Positions 47,334 through 56,073 of a stretch of DNA of 64,000 bases are shown in pieces; positions within the stretch are counted from its first letter, which is position 1, and each line of letters starts with the position of its first letter. Where the stretch lies: positions 2,494,501-2,558,500 of the forward strand of contig NZ_CP036422.1 in the NCBI RefSeq assembly GCF_009388985.1, read 5' to 3'. The DNA comes from Halioglobus maricola. GTDB lineage: Bacteria; Pseudomonadota; Gammaproteobacteria; Pseudomonadales; Halieaceae. The notes under the pieces were generated by a model, which was not told the DNA's origin, did not search any database, and saw only the letters and a program-made list of their open reading frames with translations. The translations under genes were made by a program, and so were the position numbers.

Positions 47334-47851
47334 ACTGGTTGCGCTGGATAGCAGCAATTCTGGTGTGCGGCTGGCTGGGACAGTACGCGCTGGCCATGCT
47401 GGTACCGCACCTGGTGATGGAGCGCCTGTACCAAAAATTCGCAGAGGTCCGAGAGCCTAACCAGCTGAACCTGACTCCACGTCCCGATGAAAACTCTCGC
47501 TGGGTTGTACGCCCAAGCCCGGACCTTCTCTACGCCAGTTGCCTGTACAACCTCGAGCAGGGACCGTTATTGATTAGCGCCCCCGTGCCAGAACGCTACT
47601 GGTCCATGCAGTTCTACCAGATGAATACCGATAACTTCGCCGGGATCAGCAACCAGCGTGAACAGCGCTCTCGGGTCGGGACACGCGTTGAGGTGACCCT
47701 GATTGGCCCCGGTGCTGACCCCACCGAACACTCCGGCGAAGTAATTCAGTCGCCCACAACACGGGGCGTCATGCTGTTGCGAGCTTCAGGTATCGGTGAC
47801 GCATCACAGTCGCAGGCCGCGATTGATGCGAGCAGCTGCGCTCCGCTATAG
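47330..47851 (+). CDS. DUF1254 protein, membrane-anchored
   Basis: 173 residues with an N-terminal hydrophobic anchor (WIAAILVCGWLGQYALAML), and a DUF1254 domain with NSRWVVRPSPDLLYASCLYN and VPERYWSMQFYQMNTDNFAG. It is translationally coupled to the DUF1214 gene and 41 bases before a TonB-dependent receptor gene, suggesting a shared transcript and an envelope function in ligand handling. Confidence 0.85.
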   Translation: MNWLRWIAAILVCGWLGQYALAMLVPHLVMERLYQKFAEVREPNQLNLTPRPDENSRWVVRPSPDLLYASCLYNLEQGPLLISAPVPERYWSMQFYQMNTDNFAGISNQREQRSRVGTRVEVTLIGPGADPTEHSGEVIQSPTTRGVMLLRASGIGDASQSQAAIDASSCAPL

Positions 47852-47892
47852 CCACTTCAAATTTCATAAATAAAAAAAGGGGAAAATAGATT

Positions 47893-50325
47893 ATGCACCT
47901 TAAACAAGAATGGCTCCGACGCAAGGAATATAGAAAAACCGCTCTGGCTTGCGCCATTGCCAGCCTCAGTATTGCCAGCGGATCTGGTGTTAACGCACAG
48001 GCTTTGGTACTGGAAGAGGTCATCGTGACCGCGCAAAAACGCACCGAGAGCCTGCAAGATGTGCCTATCTCCGTTGCCACCATGAGCGGCGATAGAATTG
48101 ATGATATCGGCATCACCTCGCTCCAGGAGATCACTCAGTACATGCCGAATGTGACTGTGAATGCGGGCTCAGGCACCCCCAATCTCTTCATTCGCGGCAT
48201 CGGTTCCGGTACCAACCAGGGCTTCGAACAGTCTGTGGGGATGTATATCGATGGCGTCTATGCCGGCCGCGGCCCTCTAGCGGCGGTTCCTACCACCATG
48301 GATCTGGAACGTGTTGAGGTTCTGAAGGGCCCTCAGGGCATTCTGTTTGGAAAAAATACGATTGCGGGTGCAATCAACATCACCTCCAACAGGCCCAGCG
48401 ACGAATTCGAGGGCATGGTCGAGGCGATGTACGAGTTCGAGTACGGTGGACAGCAATACAACATGGTGCTGAACGCGCCGCTGACTGACAGCCTGTCTGG
48501 ACGCCTCGCAGTACGCCACGACGCACCGGGGGACGGCTGGTGGGAAAATGTTGCCACCGGCGACGAGGGCCCTGAATTTGACAATTGGTATGCTCGCGGC
48601 AGCCTGCGCTGGGAAGCTACCGACAACCTTGAAATCAATGCCAAGTACGAGTACGGCGATTTCCAGAGTGACAATACCCAGACGGTTGTCTATCAGTCGG
48701 ACTTCGTCGGACAGGAGAATTTTGCCGGAGTAGTGCCGATTCCCGTGGTCTCCGACTACGATAAGGGTGCGGGTGATGCTGGAACCCGCAAAACGACCGA
48801 TACAGAGGTCCTGGCGCTGACCATCGATTGGCACCTGGATTTCGCCACCTTTACTTCGATCTCGGCCTACTCGGCCTATGATTTGTTGTCGACGGGCGAT
48901 ACCGATGTCGCCGCCGCACCCTCTCTCCACCGGACCCGCTGGGAAGACTACGAACAGTACAGCCAGGAGCTACGCCTGGTATCGCCCGGCGGCGAGACCA
49001 TCGACTGGATTGCGGGCGCCTATTACCAGCGCAATGAGCTGGATATCAGCCGACGCATAGAGACCATCGATTTCCTGCAGTCGGGCCCTTTGAGCACATC
49101 CGCGTTGTATGCGCCAGATCCGGGTGTGCCCAGTGTTTTCGATCAGGAAGGTGAGAGCTGGGCAGTGTTCGGTCAGGGAACCTGGAATGTCAGTGACACC
49201 CTACGCCTGACGCTGGGTTTGCGCTATAACGAAGAGACCAAAGATCTGGACAAATCCACCAATTCCGAGGGTTTACAAGTAAGGGCAGGAAGCAACCCCA
49301 ATCTTCTCGTGTATTCCGATCCTGCCAATTTTTACTCGATTGCGGACCTGCGCCAGCACAACTTCACTGACCTCAGCCGCGACGAAGACAAAGTGACTTA
49401 CTCCACTAACGTCCAGTGGGACGTTAGCGATGACACCATGCTTTACGCAAGTGTCAGCACCGGTTTCAAGGGTGGTGGTTTCGATGAATCCTACAGCGGC
49501 GCCGGCTACGAGATTCGCCTGGTGCACCCAATCACGAACGAACCAATCGGTGGATCCGTTCCGGGTAACGACCCGTCGATACTCGAGGTCGAAGACGAGG
49601 AAGTTCTCGCCTATGAACTTGGGGCAAAAATGAGCCTGCTGGAAGGCGCAGCGGAGTTGAATTTCGCTGTCTTTCGGATGGAGTACGACAACCTGCAGGT
49701 CAGCTCGCTGGTTGGGGATGTGTTCCGCGTAGGTAATGCTGCCGAGGCGATTAGTCAGGGCCTGGAAGTGGATGGCCGCATATTGTTGGCCGAAGGGCTG
49801 ACTATTGGCGGAGCAATGGCTTACCTGGACGCCTCTTATGATGACTTCACCGGTGCGACCTGTACCACACCGCAATCCATGGACCCGACCAACAACCCCG
49901 GCTGCCTGACCGAGGACGGCAGCAATATTACCGAACCACGGCAGCCAGGCGGCCAGGATCTCAGCGGAGAGACACTGGTATTTTCACCGGAGTGGAGTGC
50001 CAGCCTGTTCGCACAGTATGTCGTTCCCCTGGGAAGCAACATGCAGCTGATTAACAGTTTGGACATCAACTATAGCGATGAATTTTTCACCTCCCTGGAT
50101 CTTGATCCAAACACCCCCCATGACGCCACGAGCATTATCAACGCGCGTATCGCCCTGGCCAGTAATGATGACACCTGGTCAGTTGCCCTGATTGGCAAGA
50201 ACCTGACCGATGAAAAGACGTACCTGTGGAGAGACGATCTACCGGTAACGAACTCCAACAGTTACTACGCAGTGCCAGAGCGGCCGCGCACGATAGCTTT
50301 GCAGGCACGGTATCGATTCGATTGA
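47893..50325 (+). CDS. TonB-dependent receptor
   Basis: An 810-residue outer-membrane transporter. A signal peptide ends GVNAQ. The plug begins with the TonB-box-like EEVIVTAQKR at about 42-51 and continues with QDVPISVATMSGDRI and VEVLKGPQGILFGKNT. The 22-stranded barrel ends with an aromatic RYRFD. Plug and barrel are complete. It resembles receptors that take up hydrophobic organic molecules, in the IVTAQKR-type subfamily common in sphingomonads and Halieaceae. Clustering with exported hydrolases suggests it imports their products. Confidence 0.93.
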   Translation: MHLKQEWLRRKEYRKTALACAIASLSIASGSGVNAQALVLEEVIVTAQKRTESLQDVPISVATMSGDRIDDIGITSLQEITQYMPNVTVNAGSGTPNLFIRGIGSGTNQGFEQSVGMYIDGVYAGRGPLAAVPTTMDLERVEVLKGPQGILFGKNTIAGAINITSNRPSDEFEGMVEAMYEFEYGGQQYNMVLNAPLTDSLSGRLAVRHDAPGDGWWENVATGDEGPEFDNWYARGSLRWEATDNLEINAKYEYGDFQSDNTQTVVYQSDFVGQENFAGVVPIPVVSDYDKGAGDAGTRKTTDTEVLALTIDWHLDFATFTSISAYSAYDLLSTGDTDVAAAPSLHRTRWEDYEQYSQELRLVSPGGETIDWIAGAYYQRNELDISRRIETIDFLQSGPLSTSALYAPDPGVPSVFDQEGESWAVFGQGTWNVSDTLRLTLGLRYNEETKDLDKSTNSEGLQVRAGSNPNLLVYSDPANFYSIADLRQHNFTDLSRDEDKVTYSTNVQWDVSDDTMLYASVSTGFKGGGFDESYSGAGYEIRLVHPITNEPIGGSVPGNDPSILEVEDEEVLAYELGAKMSLLEGAAELNFAVFRMEYDNLQVSSLVGDVFRVGNAAEAISQGLEVDGRILLAEGLTIGGAMAYLDASYDDFTGATCTTPQSMDPTNNPGCLTEDGSNITEPRQPGGQDLSGETLVFSPEWSASLFAQYVVPLGSNMQLINSLDINYSDEFFTSLDLDPNTPHDATSIINARIALASNDDTWSVALIGKNLTDEKTYLWRDDLPVTNSNSYYAVPERPRTIALQARYRFD

Positions 50326-50393
50326 TTTTCGCGGCGGCTGACCAGCGCCATGCTGGGGCAGCCGTCAATTCATAAAACATAAGGAGAAAACTT

Positions 50394-51293
50394 ATGATAA
50401 CAGTAATAAAAAACAGCTTTATCTCTAATACCGCGCCCAGCGTTACTACAGTCTGCATCGATGGCCTGAAGAAGATTGGGATCGCTTGCGCTCTGGCACT
50501 TATGCCAGTCGGTGCGGCGGTGGCAGATATTATGACTACCGCTAACGTCGGTGGGGTGGAGGTTGAAATCCGCAGAGCCGGCAACGGCATCTATCCGCTG
50601 ATTATGTTTTCCCATGGCATGGGCGGTTGCCCTGGCAACACCGATGGAATCCAAAGCAGACTGGCCGACGCAGGCTACATTGTGGTTGCACCCAAACACC
50701 AGGACTGCATCACGGGTAGTTCAACACCCGATGTTCCCTGGACTCAGCCCGAGAACTGGACTGACCAGACTAATCGGAATCGGCGTGATGACATACATGC
50801 GGTTCTCGACGCCCTCCCCGCCAGTACTTATTCGCAATACATCGAGGATTTCAGCAACATCGGCTGCATGGGACACTCAATGGGTGGCTACACGTGCATG
50901 GGAGTTGCCGGCGCCTGGAGCAGTTGGACACGCAGCGAAATCGGCCCGGTAGCCGCACTCTCGCCATGGCACAGGCCGCTGATGGTACAGAATCGCGTCG
51001 CTGACATGACAAACAGCCAGACCTTGTACCAAGGCGGAACGCTGGACAATCCAATCACACCCGAACTGATTCAGACGGGAGGCACCTACGTTCAGACCCC
51101 CACTCCGAAATACGGACAGATATTCAACCGGGCCGGTCACACAGCATGGACAGACGGTATTCTCTCAGGCCGATTCCACGGCCAGATGGCTTATTACCTC
51201 ATCGCGTTTTTCGATGCATACTTGAAGAACGGCTCCGAGACAGACCTGGAAGTTAAGAAATCGCGCGTCAGCACTTTAGCCTACGAGCACTAA
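50394..51293 (+). CDS. Exported alpha/beta hydrolase
   Basis: 299 residues. A signal-like hydrophobic stretch IGIACALALMPVGAAVADI precedes the catalytic fold. PLIMFSHGMGG is the oxyanion strand, and MGHSMGGYTC has the nucleophile Ser162. The His is expected in RAGHTAW. The profile is that of dienelactone-hydrolase/PAF-acetylhydrolase-like esterases. AAGGAG precedes the ATG. It lies 68 bases after the receptor gene. Confidence 0.85.
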   Translation: MITVIKNSFISNTAPSVTTVCIDGLKKIGIACALALMPVGAAVADIMTTANVGGVEVEIRRAGNGIYPLIMFSHGMGGCPGNTDGIQSRLADAGYIVVAPKHQDCITGSSTPDVPWTQPENWTDQTNRNRRDDIHAVLDALPASTYSQYIEDFSNIGCMGHSMGGYTCMGVAGAWSSWTRSEIGPVAALSPWHRPLMVQNRVADMTNSQTLYQGGTLDNPITPELIQTGGTYVQTPTPKYGQIFNRAGHTAWTDGILSGRFHGQMAYYLIAFFDAYLKNGSETDLEVKKSRVSTLAYEH

Positions 51294-51424
51294 GACATAT
51301 CTGAAAATTCCTCGATCGGTCGCAAAGCTCTCGATGGAGAATCGCGACCTGTCGAGGGACCTTTGCCTTTATGGCCGGGAGATGGTCTGAGATTGATCGG
51401 CCAGAGAGATAAAACAAGGCAAAA

Positions 51425-52573
51425 ATGGTAAAGACAATTTTTAGTGCGCTCTCTTTTCTGCTGTTTTGCGCGGTGATTATTCTTTCCTTCGGCAGACAGC
51501 CGGAAGCATTCCCGGACGGCAGCGACGCTGAAAGCCTGCTCGCTCGCCAACCTTATGAGGTTAGCCGTCAAAACATACGTCTTATTGATACCAGTCGGCG
51601 CACGCAAAGCAACAACGAATATCAGGGTTCCGAGCATCGCTCCCTCGAGACCAGCTACTGGTATCCACTGAATGATCGTGGCGCGGTACCGGAGGGCAAA
51701 CACCCCCTGATTGTATATTCCCATGGCTTTACCTCATCGCGAGACAGCGGCAGGCACCTCGCCGAACACCTGGCGGGTAACGGTTACATCGTTATTGCTA
51801 CCAATTTCCCCCTGACCACTAACGACGCACCCGGTGGCCCTGAAGTCAAAGACGTGATCAACCAGCCCGGCGACGTTAGTTTCTTAATCGACACAGTCAT
51901 CGCCTGGTCAGAAAACGAGCAGCATGTCCTATTTGGCCATCTGGATAAAAACCGCATCGGTGCCACAGGTATATCCCTGGGAGGATTTACAACCTCTCTG
52001 GTCAGTTATCACCCCACGCAGCGAGATCCTCGCATCAAAGCAGCCGCTTCAATTGCCGGCCCCAGCAGCTCACTCTCCGAGAAGTTCTACCAGACTGCAG
52101 ACATCCCGTTTCTGATGCTGGCGGCAGATACCGACGCAATCGTTCCCTACGAGACGCATGCACGGCCGATACTGGACCGGGTCCCGCGTTCAACCTTGGT
52201 CACGATCACTGGAGGCACTCACCTGGGATTCGCCGCACATACCGGCATTCTACGCTGGCTGAATAATGCAGATTCCGTGGGCTGCCATTCAGTACTTAAG
52301 AACATAGACCCCTCGGAAGAGCCTTGGCACGACCTGGTCGGTACGCCTGAGCAAGGCGTTCTATATGAGGACGTGCCTTTACCCTGCGCTACGCATCCCC
52401 AAGCTGTTTCTATCAACCCGCTCCGCCAACAAATGGCGACCCTGGTCACAATATTCAGTTTCTTCGAATCCCACTTTAATCCGAACCAGAACGAGCGAGA
52501 CTATTTTGATTGGTTTTTGCATGAGGAAATGCCCAGGGAGATTGCCGAGGTGGAGGTAAACTTCGGACAATAA
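51425..52573 (+). CDS. Exported alpha/beta hydrolase (dienelactone/PAF-AH-like)
   Basis: 382 residues. An N-terminal hydrophobic segment (about 5-20) suggests export or anchoring. LIVYSHGFTSSRDSGR is the oxyanion strand, GATGISLGGFTTS has the nucleophile Ser184, AADTDAIVPYET carries the catalytic Asp and ITGGTHLGFAAH the His. It is a relative of the preceding hydrolase, but too different for a recent duplication. Confidence 0.85.
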   Translation: MVKTIFSALSFLLFCAVIILSFGRQPEAFPDGSDAESLLARQPYEVSRQNIRLIDTSRRTQSNNEYQGSEHRSLETSYWYPLNDRGAVPEGKHPLIVYSHGFTSSRDSGRHLAEHLAGNGYIVIATNFPLTTNDAPGGPEVKDVINQPGDVSFLIDTVIAWSENEQHVLFGHLDKNRIGATGISLGGFTTSLVSYHPTQRDPRIKAAASIAGPSSSLSEKFYQTADIPFLMLAADTDAIVPYETHARPILDRVPRSTLVTITGGTHLGFAAHTGILRWLNNADSVGCHSVLKNIDPSEEPWHDLVGTPEQGVLYEDVPLPCATHPQAVSINPLRQQMATLVTIFSFFESHFNPNQNERDYFDWFLHEEMPREIAEVEVNFGQ

Positions 52574-52684
52574 GTTGGTCAAAATAGACATATTCCTAGA
52601 CTTGGACATTTCGCAAGATACCCTATTAATGCAGCGCACAATATCGCCATCGATGCGCCTGCATATTTACTGTTAGAGGCACAT

Positions 52685-54877
52685 ATGAAAGTAAAAGCTA
52701 TCGCTCTCCTCACTGCTGTCGCATCCCTGGCTGCATGCAAAATTGAGATAGAGACCCCCGTGGAAGGCGGCGTAACCACAAGCTCTAATAATATCGAGTG
52801 CCACGCCAACCAGGCCTGCACCGTGGATGTCAGCGACCTTTTCTTCAATGAAACCTTTGTCGCTGATCCCGCGCCGGGTTGGCAGTTCGCCAGGTGGAAC
52901 AAGAGACATCTGGGTCTGTGCGGTGGCAACTCAACACCCTGCACTATCAACACTGCAGGCTTCGAAGGTAATGAAGACCTGGAAGCGGCCCTGGCCGACC
53001 CTACCAGCATTACCTATCTCAAACCGGAATTCGCCGTACCCAGAACCACCAGCGGCATTGCCCTGGCGGACCAGGCAACTCTCAGCCGCGCTGGCATGGA
53101 TTTCGATATGGACTTTTATCGCAATTCGGCCTACGCATGTGGCCTGTCGGGCAACTATACGTTTATGGTCTTCAATCCGGGCAATGGCAGCGCAGATGAC
53201 GAGGCCCCACTGTGGGTGTACCTGCACGGCGGTGGTGTCGGTCACTTCGACGAGCAAGGTAACTACTACGGGGTGCTGAACCAGACAGTAGAAACCTGGA
53301 ATAACGAAGAGAGCTTTGGGGACCTGCAGGAAATACTGAGCACTCGCACGTCGCAAAATGGCCAGCTTATCAACAACACTCTGATCCGTCGTATCCAGGA
53401 GAGCTACCGATTACTCGTGGTATCCATGTGCGACCACGACCTCTACTCCGGCCTTGGCACGCCCTACCCCAACAACCCCAACCCTGATGCAGAAGTAAAT
53501 GGCATGCAGGCAACCATGTCTGCGGTCGACTACACCGTGGCTAACTATCCGACGACTGAAGTCTGGGCCCACGGAACCAGCGCTGGCTCCACAGGGGTCT
53601 ACAACCTCACCATGAGCTTTGCCGCCGAAAATACCTACCTGACCGGCACCGTGCCCGACTCGGCCATCGTCACCCCCAACGGGGATCCTCTGATTGAGGC
53701 CTACAATGGCGAACCGGGCTCTAACAACCAGCCAGGTCTGGACCGGGATGCTGTCGCGGAAAAGATGGGATTCTATGGCGACTTCGAAAACAAGGCCTAT
53801 GCCGAAGCGCGCATCAGCGCTGGCTTTGACGAGGTACCCATGCTTTTCGTGGGTGGCCAGAACGATGCCTTCTGCTACGAAAACTTTCCTGCTATCCCCG
53901 AAGCGCTGGAACTGGGTCTGGACAGCAATTGTGCGTATCACTACGAAGGTATCAGGCAGGCGATTGCCGATCAGCCAGACTCACCTCACCAGATGGCTTT
54001 TGTCACTGACCGCGGCCATGTCCCCACCCTTGACGCAGGCCCCGTCAACAACACAGTTGATACATTTATTGACGACATCCTGGCAGACAACCCAGGCGCA
54101 CCGTTCCGCAAGATTCCAGGCTTGAACATGATGTTAATGGGCCACAGCTTCTTCAGGCCCTTTGCCACAGAAATGCCCTACCATGCAGTGCGCGCAGGGG
54201 TTGACGGCCACAACCAGGAACTGGAAATTTCAGGTGGCGAAACGGGTGCCCCCCTGGCGTTGTGGAACGACCCAGGCCACCGCGCCAGGATCCAGGCCGT
54301 CTTGGACGCCGGCGATGTAGATCTGTTTGGCATGACTTGCTGCGACACCGAAGAGGGCCCCGGTGGAGAAAGAACTCTGGTCACCGAGGGCTATAAGCGC
54401 TGGCTTGACTATGCGCTGGCACAAAACCCCGACACCGATTTTTTCATCGCACTGCCATGGCGCGACTTTCCCACAGACTACGCAGATGCCGAGGCCTACG
54501 CCGAACCCTGGTATGACTACTACGATAACGAGTGGCTTGCCGCAATCGACGAACTGCGTGCGCTCTACCCCGGCGTCACCATTTATTCCATCCCCTACGG
54601 TGCAGCCGCGAACGAGCTACGCCGAATGTTTGAGGCAGGCGAGCTGCCAGATGTAAGCAGCCTGCAGGGGCCAGCCGCGAGCGCTATCTTTACGGACTAC
54701 AAGGGGCACGCCGGCCAGATACTCAAGGACCTGGGGGAACTCATCTGGATAAACGCCATTTATGGCGTGGATCTTGACAGGTACGCCTATGATCCAGGTT
54801 ACGAAACCGATCTGAAGGCGATCGCCAAATCCATCATGGAGGCCCACAACCCGAGTTATAACGGGCCGAATCGATAA
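52685..54877 (+). CDS. Double-hydrolase lipoprotein (alpha/beta plus SGNH-like)
   Basis: 730 residues. The lipoprotein signal ends SLAAC (Cys18). The first half is an alpha/beta hydrolase like pectin-acetylesterase-type enzymes: LWVYLHGGGVGHFDEQG, then VWAHGTSAGSTGVYN with Ser299. The second half begins IPGLNMMLMGHSFFRP, where Ser488 lies in a G-x-S block like SGNH hydrolases, and ends with DYKGHAGQIL, a D-x3-H pair (Asp671, His675) near the usual D-x2-H. Both halves may be active, giving one surface protein with two esterases. The substrate is unknown; a polyester or acylated polysaccharide would fit. Confidence 0.72.
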   Translation: MKVKAIALLTAVASLAACKIEIETPVEGGVTTSSNNIECHANQACTVDVSDLFFNETFVADPAPGWQFARWNKRHLGLCGGNSTPCTINTAGFEGNEDLEAALADPTSITYLKPEFAVPRTTSGIALADQATLSRAGMDFDMDFYRNSAYACGLSGNYTFMVFNPGNGSADDEAPLWVYLHGGGVGHFDEQGNYYGVLNQTVETWNNEESFGDLQEILSTRTSQNGQLINNTLIRRIQESYRLLVVSMCDHDLYSGLGTPYPNNPNPDAEVNGMQATMSAVDYTVANYPTTEVWAHGTSAGSTGVYNLTMSFAAENTYLTGTVPDSAIVTPNGDPLIEAYNGEPGSNNQPGLDRDAVAEKMGFYGDFENKAYAEARISAGFDEVPMLFVGGQNDAFCYENFPAIPEALELGLDSNCAYHYEGIRQAIADQPDSPHQMAFVTDRGHVPTLDAGPVNNTVDTFIDDILADNPGAPFRKIPGLNMMLMGHSFFRPFATEMPYHAVRAGVDGHNQELEISGGETGAPLALWNDPGHRARIQAVLDAGDVDLFGMTCCDTEEGPGGERTLVTEGYKRWLDYALAQNPDTDFFIALPWRDFPTDYADAEAYAEPWYDYYDNEWLAAIDELRALYPGVTIYSIPYGAAANELRRMFEAGELPDVSSLQGPAASAIFTDYKGHAGQILKDLGELIWINAIYGVDLDRYAYDPGYETDLKAIAKSIMEAHNPSYNGPNR

Positions 54878-54901
54878 TTGGCCCTCGGATTATCCAAGCC
54901 C

Positions 54902-55558
54902 TTATTCCGCCCATTCAATCGTTCCGCCTGGCCTGGGTTCAAACAGATTCGCACCGTCTGCAGCCCAATCGTGGAGAAACTCTGCACCAGCCGGGGTCAT
55001 TAGCCAAATGTACCCGGCACAATTGAGAACAACCGTGAGCCAAAAGACCAAACGGAACGACTGCTTTCTGGATTTGTGCCTCAGCGTTTGTTGAGCGACC
55101 AGCGCACCTGGCCAACCGCCAGCTAGCGACAGCCAATGAAATGTACTTTCTCGAGTCCGCCAAGAGTCGCTTTTTGCTGCTGATTTATCCAATGCGTAAA
55201 GTACGAAGGTAACGAAACTAGCCGCGAGATACGTCCATAAAATAAACGCAGGAACGGTGGCCGCGACGACAGACGCAGCAACAATTGCAAGAAATATGGT
55301 CGCTACCATGATAGCGAGCACAACTGAGTTGCGCACTGGATAAAGGCGGCCGCCGGGCAGTGTCGCTTTCACTGCACAAGGTCGACCCTGCTTGTCCTTG
55401 GATATCGCGTATGTAACAGCTTGGCCGACTTGAGGTCTTCGATTGCGGTGCTCCAGGTCTGAAACATGGAGAAACAACTGTTTGCCTCCATCACTGGGCT
55501 CGATAAAACCAAACCCTTTTTCGTCGTTCCATGACCGTATTTCTCCACTCTTTCGCAA
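54902..55558 (-). CDS. Cold-shock domain/DUF1294 membrane protein
   Basis: 218 residues. The N-terminal cold-shock domain (GEIRSWNDEKGFGFIEPSDG, LFLHVSDL) binds RNA or DNA. The C-terminal half has about four hydrophobic helices of DUF1294, with the family's typical WHWLSLAGGWPGALVAQQ-like segment and QTLRHKSRKQSFRL. The start is TTG with AAGGAG six bases upstream. It is a known domain pairing of unknown function. Confidence 0.85.
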   Translation of the reverse strand: MRKSGEIRSWNDEKGFGFIEPSDGGKQLFLHVSDLEHRNRRPQVGQAVTYAISKDKQGRPCAVKATLPGGRLYPVRNSVVLAIMVATIFLAIVAASVVAATVPAFILWTYLAASFVTFVLYALDKSAAKSDSWRTRESTFHWLSLAGGWPGALVAQQTLRHKSRKQSFRLVFWLTVVLNCAGYIWLMTPAGAEFLHDWAADGANLFEPRPGGTIEWAE

Positions 55559-55720
55559 ACCCTACTCCTTCTTTTTAACCGGCTAGGGCGTATATCTACC
55601 CCGTACTTCCGCTCGTGCAAGCTCCACTGCAATTTCTGATATCTGATCTATTCTTAACTTCAGCCTCGGTTGCGTTGGGTAAGGTTCATTTTAACCGGGG
55701 TTCAAATCAGGAGTTATCTC

Positions 55721-56059
55721 ATGCATATCATCTCAAAACTAGTGGTACTGTTTTCGTTTTCAGTTCTTGTTGCGGCTAACCCGTCACTGGCAAAGACACC
55801 TGACGGTAAGACTCCCGCTGAAGAATCGATTTGTAGCGCTTTCCAGGAATTAAAAGGGCCGGCTTTTGGCCTGTGCAATGCCTATTGCGAGGCACTGGAC
55901 TGCGGTCACCCCGAGCAGCGGGCGAATGAGAAGGCCTGCGACAAAATCAACAAGAATTTTGAGCGGCTCACGGGCTTTAAAATTCCCGACGATCTGGAAT
56001 ACGATGAGTACGGGGAGGCAATGGATAATTGTAGTATTGAATCTGAAGAACCGCGCTAA
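55721..56059 (+). CDS. Small exported protein of unknown function
   Basis: 112 residues from the ATG at 55721, with CAGGAG upstream. A signal peptide ends PSLAKT. The mature part is acidic, with five cysteines (SICSAF, GLCNAYCEALDCG, KACDKIN), likely disulfide-bonded in the periplasm. It stands alone between convergent and remnant genes. Family not recognised. Confidence 0.7.
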   Translation: MHIISKLVVLFSFSVLVAANPSLAKTPDGKTPAEESICSAFQELKGPAFGLCNAYCEALDCGHPEQRANEKACDKINKNFERLTGFKIPDDLEYDEYGEAMDNCSIESEEPR

Positions 56060-56073
56060 GACGCACACAGGCT

